A stretch of DNA of 52,162 nt, taken from DASYML01 sp036399835 (GTDB lineage: Bacteria > Acidobacteriota > Blastocatellia > Pyrinomonadales > Pyrinomonadaceae). Of this stretch, positions 7,394 through 14,552 are shown one piece after another (position 1 is the stretch's first letter; each line of letters opens with the position of its first letter). The stretch spans positions 1 to 52,162 of the forward strand of contig DASWMI010000223.1 of assembly GCA_036399835.1 (NCBI GenBank), written 5' to 3'. The position numbers and the translations under genes are program-made. A model generated the notes under the pieces. The model was not told the DNA's origin, did no database searches, and was given only the letters and a program-made list of their open reading frames with translations.

Positions 7394-8534
7394 GTACGCC
7401 AGTGACGGGGCTCGCGCAAGGCTCGCGCACATCGCGTTGCGCGAGTCTGAGGTGGACTACCAGAGCGCCTGGGAGAGTTTCATAGAGTTGATGAAGACTG
7501 AGCGGCTGGACGAGTACGCGAGGACTGGTCCAACAGCCGTGCGTATGTTTGAAGACGCGCTGGAAGCGGCGCTCTCAAACGCATACGACACCGGGATTGA
7601 ACGGGGCGGCGCAGGTCTGCACGCCGCTGGTCAACTTTTCCTGCAACGCGTGCTCTATCGCATCAATCGTTTGAAACTCTTCTGGTACGATGAGCTGAGC
7701 AACTACGATAATGAGCGTTCCGAATACCTGCGCGCAGTGCGCGACCGCATAGAAGAGAGCTGGCAAAGATGGGAGCTTTCGCAGATAGACGTTGAGTCGT
7801 TACGGCGCGAGGAGTTGCGTGCGGCCCTGGTCCGCCGCGCCGCCGCAGATGTCTCGCCGGAGCCTTCGGCGAGCGGGCTTTATTTTCGGGATGAAGTTGA
7901 CGAAGCGGGCTATCGTCGCCTGCTCGCCATCGCGTCGCTTGATGGTTTAATCGAGGCGAGCCAGCTTTCGCGCACGCTCGGCGGCGTCTCAAACGAGATT
8001 CACGCGATGATGACTCGGCTTCTGGTCGAGGAGTATGGCGGCGGGCGGCTCAATCGTAAACATTCGACCTTCTTCCACGTGATGCTGACCGAACTCGGAA
8101 TGAACACGGAGCCGGAAGGCTACTTCGAGCTTGTGCCGTGGGAGGTGCTCGCCGCCATCAATCACAGCTTTCTCTTGTCGGAGCGCAAACGCTTCTACCT
8201 GCGCTATGTCGGCGGGCTGCTCTACACGGAGATTTCCGTCCCCGCCGCCTTTGATAACTATCGCGCGGCTGCCGAGCGACTAGGCATGTCCGAGGCCGCG
8301 CGCGGTTACTGGGAGCTGCACATCAGGGAAGACGAGCGGCACGGGCGCTGGATGCTGCATGACGTGGCTCTGCCGCTGGCCCGGAAGTATCCGGCGCAAG
8401 GCTGGGAAATCGTGCTCGGCTACGACCAGCAAAAGTTGATGAGCGAGCGCGCAGGGCTAGGCGTCGAAAGGTCCGTGCGGGCCGCCTCTCGCGAGGCTGC
8501 GCGGCGGGAGTTCGCCGCGGAGGATGCTGCATGA
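7383..8534 (+). CDS. Haem-oxygenase-like diiron oxidase (SznF-like N-oxygenase candidate)
   Basis: 383 residues starting at ATG 7383 behind AAGAGGTGAAG. An N-terminal helical domain (about 1-165) precedes a haem-oxygenase-like diiron domain. Candidate ligands are E191, E217 ('LVEEYGG'), H227 ('RKHSTFFH'), E283 ('LYTEISVP'), H313, D317 and H320 ('ELHIREDERH'). From memory, the ligands of SznF, the streptozotocin N-oxygenase that acts on Nω-methylarginine, are E189, E215, H225, E281, H311, D315 and H318, i.e. the same seven at a constant offset of two. The SznF C-terminal cupin domain is absent: only 63 residues follow H320. The likely reaction is O2-dependent N-hydroxylation or C-C cleavage; the substrate is unproven. 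It overlaps both neighbours, so translation is coupled. Confidence 0.85.
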   Translation: MQSEYASDGARARLAHIALRESEVDYQSAWESFIELMKTERLDEYARTGPTAVRMFEDALEAALSNAYDTGIERGGAGLHAAGQLFLQRVLYRINRLKLFWYDELSNYDNERSEYLRAVRDRIEESWQRWELSQIDVESLRREELRAALVRRAAADVSPEPSASGLYFRDEVDEAGYRRLLAIASLDGLIEASQLSRTLGGVSNEIHAMMTRLLVEEYGGGRLNRKHSTFFHVMLTELGMNTEPEGYFELVPWEVLAAINHSFLLSERKRFYLRYVGGLLYTEISVPAAFDNYRAAAERLGMSEAARGYWELHIREDERHGRWMLHDVALPLARKYPAQGWEIVLGYDQQKLMSERAGLGVERSVRAASREAARREFAAEDAA

Positions 8535-9589
8535 CTGCCGTTCGAGCAGAGAGCAGCATCAGCAGCAGCAGCGGCTTGCGCTGCACGTACCTGCTGCCCA
8601 TACGCCGCGTTTACGCGCGCCGCAAGGAGGCGCGGCAGCTTGCGCAGTATTTTCGCATCCTGGCGCGGGCTGGCTGCGAGGTGCTGGTGGTTGACGGCTC
8701 TCCGCCGGAAGTCTTTGCCGAACACGAACGCGCCTGGCGCGATGTCTGCCGTCACGTCCCGGTTGACCTCAAGTACACCTATCTCAACGGCAAGGTGAAC
8801 GGCGTACACACAGGCGTAGACCTCGCAAGCTGCGAACGCATCGTGCTCGCCGACGATGATATTCGTTACACCCCTGAAGACATCTCGCGGATGTGCGATT
8901 TGCTGGACCAGCACGAGATGGTCAGGCCGCAGAACTATCTCTCGCCTTTGCCCTGGTGGGCGCGGCTGGAGGCGGCGCGAATGCTGATTAACAGGGGGGC
9001 GTTGCGTGCGGGTGACTACCCGGGAACGTGCGCCTTTCGTCGCTCGACCTTCTTAGGCGTGGGCCACTACGACGGCGATGTGCTCTTTGATAATGAAGAG
9101 ATGGTCCGCCATTTTTTACTTGGCGGGGCGGATGTCTGTTTCGCTCGCGATTTCTTTATCCTCAAGTGTCCCCCGACCTTTCGCAAGTGGGTCGAGCAGC
9201 GCCCGCGTCAGGCTTACGAAGATTTTGTTATGCGCGCCAAGACTCTGCTCTTTATGTCGCTGCTGCCTGTGCTGTTCGCGCTCGGCCTGTTATACGGGAT
9301 GCGCGCCGCGCTCTGGTTCGTCGCGGTTGTCTCAACGAGCGCTTGCCTGCTCGCGCTGCGCGGCCTGTCGAGCGACAGCGCTTACAGATTCTTTCGCGCG
9401 TGGGTGATTCTCTATGCGCCGCTCTGGGTGCTGGACCGCGCGCTGAGCGTTTACTGGGCGCTCTACTGGCGCGTGGCCTATGGCGGCTATCCGTTCGGCG
9501 ACCGTCTGCTCTCGAAGGGCACCGGGCGAGCCTGGGTGGCGGGCGGGCGTGTGCAAAGGAGTCGCGCGCTGACAGGCCGCACGCGTTAG
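8531..9589 (+). CDS. Membrane-bound family 2 glycosyltransferase
   Basis: 352 residues. The start ATG 8531 overlaps the upstream stop as ATGA. The N-terminal half is a GT-A fold: 'CTYLLPIRR' strand, 'VLVVDGSPPE', and the nucleotide-sugar/metal motif 'LADDDIRY' at about residue 112-117, then an acceptor-side 'FDNEEMVRHFLLGGAD'. The C-terminal part has two to three hydrophobic helices (about 235-305) and a basic tail, so it is anchored in the inner membrane with the catalytic domain in the cytoplasm. A sugar-nucleotide glycosyltransferase inside the DDAH/diiron/decarboxylase operon suggests that the product is glycosylated or attached to a lipid carrier. Donor and acceptor are unknown. Confidence 0.8.
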   Translation: MTAVRAESSISSSSGLRCTYLLPIRRVYARRKEARQLAQYFRILARAGCEVLVVDGSPPEVFAEHERAWRDVCRHVPVDLKYTYLNGKVNGVHTGVDLASCERIVLADDDIRYTPEDISRMCDLLDQHEMVRPQNYLSPLPWWARLEAARMLINRGALRAGDYPGTCAFRRSTFLGVGHYDGDVLFDNEEMVRHFLLGGADVCFARDFFILKCPPTFRKWVEQRPRQAYEDFVMRAKTLLFMSLLPVLFALGLLYGMRAALWFVAVVSTSACLLALRGLSSDSAYRFFRAWVILYAPLWVLDRALSVYWALYWRVAYGGYPFGDRLLSKGTGRAWVAGGRVQRSRALTGRTR

Positions 9590-9605
9590 GCGTGGCGTGT
9601 AAAAG

Positions 9606-11120
9606 ATGAAGGAGAAGATAGCCGACGGCGCAGATGCTCAGGGCTGGCCCGGACTCGGCGACATGCCAGCCGATGAATTTCGCGCGGCGCTCCACAGCTT
9701 CGCTGACTGGATCGCGGACTACCGCGAGGGCATCGAAAAGTTGAAAATCTCGCCGACGCTCGCGCCCGGCGAGATTGCCTCGCGCCTGCCGGAAGCTCCG
9801 CCTGAAGAAGCAGCCCCGCTCGAAGACATCTTCAGAGACTTTCAGGAAATCATCCTGCCCGGTCTGGTCCATTGGGGACACCCGGCTTTTCTAGGATACT
9901 TCGGCTCGACAACCACTGCGCCAGGTATCCTCGGAGAGATGCTGGCTGCCGCTCTCAACGTCAGCGCGATGACCTGGCGCACCTCTCCCGCCGCAACCGA
10001 GCTGGAAGGCGTCGTGCTCGACTGGCTGCGACAGATGCTGGCGTTGCCTGCGGAGTTTACGGGTGTTGTTTACGACACCGCCTCGGTCGCGGTGATGCAC
10101 GCGCTGGCGGCTGCGCGCGAGAATCTCGATCCGGATGCTCGCGCGCTCGGTCTCTGCGGACGAGCAGAAGTCGCGCCCCTGCGTGTTTACGCATCGGACC
10201 AGGCGCATAGCTCTGTCGAGAAGGCGGCCATCACCCTTGGTCTGGGAGAGCGAAACGTCCTGCGTGTGGCGAGCGATGCCGCCTATCGCATGGATATTTC
10301 CGCACTCGCCTCCGCTATCGAAGAGGACTTAAGCGAGGGCATCACACCGATGGCCGTGGTCGCCACCATCGGGACCACTTCGAGCACGAGCGTTGACCCC
10401 TTGGAAGCGATTGCCGCGCTCTGTCAGGAACATAAATTGTGGCTGCATGTGGACGCGGCCTACGGCGGCGCGATGGCGCTCCTGCCCGAAGGCCGCCACT
10501 TGATGCAGGGCATAGAGGCTGCGGACTCCATCGTCGTCAACCCGCACAAGTGGCTCTTTGTCCCGCTCGACTTCAGCGCCCTTTACTTGAAGAGGCCGGA
10601 GCTATTGCGCGCTACCTTCTCGCTCGTGCCTGAGTATCTGCGCGGCGATGCCGAACAGGCCGAGCGCAATTACATGGATTATGGAATCCAACTCGGTCGC
10701 CGCTTTCGCGCTCTCAAAGCCTGGATGGTTATACGCAGCTTTGGTCGCCTCGGCCTCGCCGCGCGTATACGCGAGCACATTCGGCTGGCGCGTCTCTTCG
10801 CCTCTTGGCTCGAAGACGACACGCTGTTTGAGTTGCTCGCCCCCGTCATCATGGGCGTCGTCTGTTTCCGGGCCGTCTCAAACGTAAATGCGGGCGCGTT
10901 GATGTCGAAAGAGGAATCGAATGAACTCAACAGGCGCATTGTCGAAGCCGTCAACCGGACTGGCGAAGCCTATCTGACGCACACGACCTTGCACGGGCAG
11001 GTGGCAATCCGGCTGGCCGTCGGAAATGTGCTGACAGAGGAGCGACACCTGATGCGTGTTTACGAGATGGTTAGCCGCGAGGCCGCACGATTGCTTTCTC
11101 TCCCGCGCGGCGCAGCCTGA
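9606..11120 (+). CDS. Group II PLP-dependent amino-acid decarboxylase (aromatic-L-amino-acid decarboxylase type)
   Basis: 504 residues, last gene of the four-gene operon, 16 bp after the glycosyltransferase stop. N-terminal 'GHPAFLGYFGSTTTAPGILGEM' and 'MTWRTSPAATELE' are typical of aromatic amino-acid and related decarboxylases. The cofactor region has 'LHVDAAYGGAM' (Asp-Ala pairing with pyridine N) and the PLP Lys315 in 'VVNPHKWLFV'. Length and order match the group II decarboxylase family, which converts an L-amino acid to an amine plus CO2; some members are instead aldehyde synthases. The substrate could be an aromatic amino acid or a product of the upstream enzymes. No clear terminator follows before the convergent permease gene at 11175. 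Confidence 0.92.
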   Translation: MKEKIADGADAQGWPGLGDMPADEFRAALHSFADWIADYREGIEKLKISPTLAPGEIASRLPEAPPEEAAPLEDIFRDFQEIILPGLVHWGHPAFLGYFGSTTTAPGILGEMLAAALNVSAMTWRTSPAATELEGVVLDWLRQMLALPAEFTGVVYDTASVAVMHALAAARENLDPDARALGLCGRAEVAPLRVYASDQAHSSVEKAAITLGLGERNVLRVASDAAYRMDISALASAIEEDLSEGITPMAVVATIGTTSSTSVDPLEAIAALCQEHKLWLHVDAAYGGAMALLPEGRHLMQGIEAADSIVVNPHKWLFVPLDFSALYLKRPELLRATFSLVPEYLRGDAEQAERNYMDYGIQLGRRFRALKAWMVIRSFGRLGLAARIREHIRLARLFASWLEDDTLFELLAPVIMGVVCFRAVSNVNAGALMSKEESNELNRRIVEAVNRTGEAYLTHTTLHGQVAIRLAVGNVLTEERHLMRVYEMVSREAARLLSLPRGAA

Positions 11121-11174
11121 TAAACACTGCGCGCTAAAATCTCTCGGCTGCCGCTTCACATCGAGCCGTGAAAA

Positions 11175-13631
11175 TTATTCGTAACGCAGGGCGATCATCG
11201 GGTCAACCCTGGTAGCTCTGCGGGCCGGAATAAAACAGGCGACGAGCGTGACGAGGGCGAGCAGCAGTGAGATGGCTGTGAAGGTGACGGGGTCTGTGGC
11301 GCTGACGCCGTAGAGCAGGCTCGCCATGACGCGCGTGAGAGCTAAGGAAACCAGGAGTCCTAGAAAGATGCCCGTCAGCGCGAGGAACATACCCTGCCTG
11401 ATGATGAGTCTCAGCACGTCTCGCGGTCTTGCTCCGAGAGCCATACGGATGCCTATCTCGTGTGTCCGCTGTGTGACGGAATAAGCCATCACGCCGTAGA
11501 TGCCTATCGTCGCGAGAATCAACGCCAGCCCCGCGAAGATGCCGAGCAGCATGGTGTAAAGGCGCGGCTGCGAGACAGAGCCGGAGACGATCTCGTCCAT
11601 AAACTTGATGTTGGAGACGGGGAGGTCTTTGTCGAGCGCCGAAACTTCTCTGCGGACGGATGCGGTGAAGGTTCTGGGGTCGGAGTTTGTCCGCGCCACG
11701 AGCGAGATGGTCGTCGCAGGGTTCTGCGCGAAAGGAAGATAGACTTCCGGCTGCGAGCCTACTTCGAGCGCTGTGTGGCTGACAGCGCCGACGATGCCGA
11801 CGATGGTCAGCCAGGGATTCTTGGATTCGGCTCGTCCCTGCTTAAAACGTTTTCCGATGGGGTCTTCGTTGGGCCAGAAGCGCCGCGCCGCGGTCTCGTT
11901 AATGATGGCGACGCCGGGAGTGTCGGCAGTATCGCTGTCGGTAAAGAAGCGGCCCTGTCGCAGGGGAATGCCCATCGTTTGAAAATATTGCGGGCTGACG
12001 GTGCGATGAAAGGCGCGCGGTCTTTCGGAGGCGTTCGGAGCGGGCCGCGCTTCAATCGTCATGCTGAAGTTAGACTCATTCCCGCTGAACGGAAGATTGT
12101 CCACAGTGGCGGCGGATTGGAGACCCGGAATCGAGCCGATGCGCTGCGTGAGCTGTTGTTGAAAAGCGACCTGCTGCGGTTTCTCGCCATACTTGTTATC
12201 CGGTAAGAGCAGCTCCAGCGTAATCAAGTTCTCAGCATTGAAACCCGGATTGACGTGCTGCAATCTGATAAAGCTTTTGAGCATCAGCCCGGAGGTGATT
12301 AAGAGGACCAGCGCGAGCGCGACTTCGGCGATGACCAGCAGGCTCCGCAGGAGATTCTGTCTGGAGCCTCCGGAATTGCTTCTCCCTCCCTCTTTGAGCG
12401 TCTCGTTGAGGTCCGACTTGGAAGCTTGGAGCGCGGGAGCCAGTCCGAAGATGAGCGCCGTCAAAAGCGAGACCAGCAGCGTGAAGACGAGCACGCGCCC
12501 GTCTATCCTGACATCGCTCAGACGCGAGACGTTCGGAGGGCTGAAGGCTATCAGCTGACGCACGCCCCAGAAGGCCAGCAGCAGTCCGAGCAGCCCGCCG
12601 CAGATGCCAAGTAGCGCGCTCTCCGTCAATAACTGCCGGATGATGCGTAAACGAGTCGCCCCCAGCGCGATGCGTATAGCCATCTCCTTCTGTCGCCCTG
12701 TGGCCTTCGCCAGCAGCAGGTTGGCGACGTTGGCGCAGGCAATCAAGAGGACGCATCCGACCGCGCCTAAGAGTACGATTAAAGCCATGCGTATGTCGCC
12801 CGTGACCTGCTTCTGTAGTGGAATCACGGAGACTTCCATATCCGCATCAGTCGCCGGATACTCCTGCTGCAAACGTCTGGCAATGACGCTCATCTCGGCC
12901 TTCGCCGCTTCGGGCGTGACGCCTGGCTTGAGCCTCCCGAGCATATAAAGAGCGCGGACCTCGCGCAGCATAGGGATCGCATCAGTCTTTAAGGGGACCC
13001 ACAAATCCGCGTGCGGCATGGTGTATTGCGAAGAGGCGATGGTGGCCGTAAACGACGGCGGGAGCTTAAAGCCCGGCGGCATGACGCCGACCACAGTGTA
13101 GCTTTCGCCGTTGAGCGAGACGTTCTGTCCGACCAGGTTAGGGTTAGCGCCAAAGCTACGCTGCCAGAGACCGTGGCTGAGAATCAGCACGCGCGCGGCC
13201 TCCGGCTGGTCCTCTTCCGCGAGAAAGACGCGCCCCTTTAAAGGCTTCGTCCCGAGAAGTGAAAAGAGGGATGCCGTGACGCGCAGCCCCGTGACCTTTT
13301 CCGGCTGGTCTCCGCCGGTCAGATTAAAACTGCTATCGGTGAAGGCTCCCATCCCCTCGAAGACCTTGTTGGAATCTCTCAGGTCAACGAAGTTGGGCAG
13401 CGAGGTGGGAATTTCTCCATAGCCCTTCTTATCGTTTCTTTCCCAGACCATCACCAGCCGCTCAGGGTTCTCGTAGTTTAAAGGACGGAGCAAGATTGCA
13501 TTGACGATGCTAAAAATGGCCGAGTTCGCGCCGACCCCGAGCGCCAGCGCCAGAATCGCGATGGCCGTCAGAGCCGGACTCTTCAAGAACATCCTCAGCC
13601 CGAAACGTAAATCTTGCCAGATGTTTTCCAT
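11175..13631 (-). CDS. MacB/FtsX-type ABC permease, acidobacterial duplicated orphan permease (ADOP) type
   Basis: I prefer ATG 13631 ('MENIWQDLRFGLRMF') because GGAGAGTTT precedes it; an upstream start at 13652 lacks such a site. The product is 818 residues. The N-terminus is the typical 'SPALTAIAILALALGVGAN' helix. Two copies of a MacB-like periplasmic core plus FtsX membrane domain follow, with helix bundles near 290-430 and 690-810; the second repeat ends 'RRATRVDPMIALRYE'. No ATP-binding domain is fused and no ATPase gene is adjacent, which is why the family is called orphan. Function is inferred as export or envelope mechanotransmission. Its leader contains nested hairpins, and a promoter at 14511-14539 may reach it through the twin peptide genes. 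Confidence 0.93.
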   Translation of the reverse strand: MENIWQDLRFGLRMFLKSPALTAIAILALALGVGANSAIFSIVNAILLRPLNYENPERLVMVWERNDKKGYGEIPTSLPNFVDLRDSNKVFEGMGAFTDSSFNLTGGDQPEKVTGLRVTASLFSLLGTKPLKGRVFLAEEDQPEAARVLILSHGLWQRSFGANPNLVGQNVSLNGESYTVVGVMPPGFKLPPSFTATIASSQYTMPHADLWVPLKTDAIPMLREVRALYMLGRLKPGVTPEAAKAEMSVIARRLQQEYPATDADMEVSVIPLQKQVTGDIRMALIVLLGAVGCVLLIACANVANLLLAKATGRQKEMAIRIALGATRLRIIRQLLTESALLGICGGLLGLLLAFWGVRQLIAFSPPNVSRLSDVRIDGRVLVFTLLVSLLTALIFGLAPALQASKSDLNETLKEGGRSNSGGSRQNLLRSLLVIAEVALALVLLITSGLMLKSFIRLQHVNPGFNAENLITLELLLPDNKYGEKPQQVAFQQQLTQRIGSIPGLQSAATVDNLPFSGNESNFSMTIEARPAPNASERPRAFHRTVSPQYFQTMGIPLRQGRFFTDSDTADTPGVAIINETAARRFWPNEDPIGKRFKQGRAESKNPWLTIVGIVGAVSHTALEVGSQPEVYLPFAQNPATTISLVARTNSDPRTFTASVRREVSALDKDLPVSNIKFMDEIVSGSVSQPRLYTMLLGIFAGLALILATIGIYGVMAYSVTQRTHEIGIRMALGARPRDVLRLIIRQGMFLALTGIFLGLLVSLALTRVMASLLYGVSATDPVTFTAISLLLALVTLVACFIPARRATRVDPMIALRYE

Positions 13632-13795
13632 AAACTCTCCAAACCGTCTCAAGGCTCTCTGAACGCGCCGCGCAGCGCCCTTCTCTTGGCGTCCTGCTTC
13701 GATGATGACCGTTTAGTTCTTCAATTCGTCAAAAGTTGGCTGGGGAAGAATGAAGGGATATAAAAGGAGTCTTGACTGTCCTCCAGGGCTTCGGT

Positions 13796-13919
13796 GCTTT
13801 CAGGTTGGGAGATGACGACTGGGCCAGCAGGAGAATTGAATAAGAGCCAGGGAAAGCACCCGCACTTGCTTTCCCTGGCCGGAGCTGTTTCAGATGTCAC
13901 TCAAGAGCAACCTGAAAGC
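13796..13919 (-). promoter_or_regulatory. Structured leader upstream of the permease: nested inverted repeats
   Basis: An outer stem of 12 bp (13796-13807 with 13908-13919, GCTTTCAGGTTG) encloses an inner perfect 13-bp stem (13846-13858 with 13867-13879, GCCAGGGAAAGCA) with an 8-nt loop. A competing 6-bp pairing, 13821-13826 with 13875-13880, would break the inner hairpin. On the minus strand the inner hairpin is followed by TCTTATTC, a weak T tract. This may be a terminator or attenuator between the peptide genes and the permease; the role is inferred. Confidence 0.5.
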
Positions 13920-13992
13920 GATTAATAGAAGAGCTCCCAAACTCTTTATCGGGCCTCTATAAGGAGGGGAAAGAGCCTGAGGACAATTTCTC

Positions 13993-14040
13993 TTAGTCGG
14001 TCATGATAATTCCACGACAGACGATAGCTTCTTTAATCAT
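13993..14040 (-). CDS. Micropeptide 1, 15 residues, MIKEAIVCRGIIMTD
   Basis: The reverse strand reads ATG at 14040 to TAA at 13993, giving MIKEAIVCRGIIMTD. AGGAG lies 7 nt upstream of the ATG. A second copy at 14210-14257 encodes the same peptide with Lys3 changed to Arg. Only three of 48 bases differ: one conservative change, one silent change (GGA/GGG) and one stop swap (TAA/TAG). The 55 bp upstream differ at 14 positions. This pattern supports selection on the peptide. The sequence is amphipathic with one central Cys-Arg-Gly and has no signal peptide. I know no family for it. It could be a signalling peptide, a modified-peptide precursor, a small membrane regulator or a leader peptide. Confidence 0.6.
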   Translation of the reverse strand: MIKEAIVCRGIIMTD

Positions 14041-14095
14041 TGGTTTTCTCCTAGGGGCTGATGAGGATGGAACGAACCGTTGGGCCGCTCCGCAT
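13993..14095 (-). repeat. Copy 1 of a 103-bp gapless duplication (partner 14210-14312)
   Basis: Aligned without gaps to 14210-14312. The outer 55 bp (ATGCGGAG to ATG) differ at 14 positions, the 48-bp peptide gene at 3. The upstream frame that ends at the ATGA overlap is also partly conserved between copies (A-E-R-P, F-H-P and G-E at equal positions). Confidence 0.85.
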
Positions 14096-14209
14096 GAGCT
14101 ACCTCAAACTTGGGGGCAAGAGAGTAGCCGAAAAATGACTGACAGAGGTCATTCCAGAATCCTTCGTCTCTCTTCGGAAATGAAAAGAGCAGAAGATGGA
14201 TGATGACTC

Positions 14210-14257
14210 CTAGTCGGTCATGATAATCCCACGACAGACGATAGCTTCTCTAATCAT
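14210..14257 (-). CDS. Micropeptide 2, 15 residues, MIREAIVCRGIIMTD
   Basis: The reverse strand reads ATG at 14257 to TAG at 14210, giving MIREAIVCRGIIMTD. AAGGAG lies upstream at the same spacing as in copy 1. The ATG overlaps the stop of an 81-codon frame (14499-14254) as ATGA, so translation may be coupled. It lies about 250 nt downstream of a strong predicted promoter at 14511-14539. The matching change pattern against copy 1 is the main evidence for translation. Function is unknown. Confidence 0.6.
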   Translation of the reverse strand: MIREAIVCRGIIMTD

Positions 14258-14312
14258 CGGTCTTCTCCTTGGGGGTTACGAGGATGGAAAAACCCGAAAG
14301 GTCTCTCCGCAT
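14210..14312 (-). repeat. Copy 2 of the 103-bp gapless duplication (partner 13993-14095)
   Basis: Same element as 13993-14095, 217 bp away in the same orientation. It includes the ribosome-binding site and the whole of micropeptide 2. No transposase or target-site duplication is visible, so this is a local gene duplication rather than a mobile element. Confidence 0.85.
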
Positions 14313-14499
14313 CAACGCCGAAAACACGCGTACCTGCTCCTGCCTTACGCATACAGGTAAAGACCACTTGTCTGGAGAGCCTCAAGTAAGCTTTACCAGT
14401 CCTCTTGCTTTTCGCTTGCGATAACAGAAAGGAGAGCGGTGCAGTTGCAGATAGGATGTGCCTTCCACGCCAGCCTATCTGCTCTCCCGCCGAGAGCAT
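14254..14499 (-). CDS. Doubtful 81-residue frame coupled to micropeptide 2
   Basis: It opens with ATG about 5 nt after the predicted transcript start and ends with TGA overlapping the ATG of micropeptide 2. The residues (basic, Arg-rich, ending 'HPRNPQGEDR') match no family I know. In favour: position, the coupling overlap, and a partly conserved C-terminal frame in the first copy. Against: the first copy has no ATG, GTG or TTG start in that frame. It may be a leader frame or chance. Confidence 0.25.
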   Translation of the reverse strand: MLSAGEQIGWRGRHILSATAPLSFLLSQAKSKRTGKAYLRLSRQVVFTCMRKAGAGTRVFGVDAERPFGFFHPRNPQGEDR

Positions 14500-14510
14500 G
14501 AGTGCGCGTA

Positions 14511-14539
14511 CTTATAAGTTATCCTCGCTGGGGTGTCAA
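14511..14539 (-). promoter_or_regulatory. Strong sigma-70 promoter driving the twin-micropeptide transcript
   Basis: On the reverse strand TTGACA (14539-14534) is followed after exactly 17 bp by TATAAG (14516-14511). It lies just downstream of the MFS stop (14553), so the peptide region has its own transcript start near 14504. Confidence 0.7.
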
Positions 14540-14552
14540 GTAAAAAGTGCGG

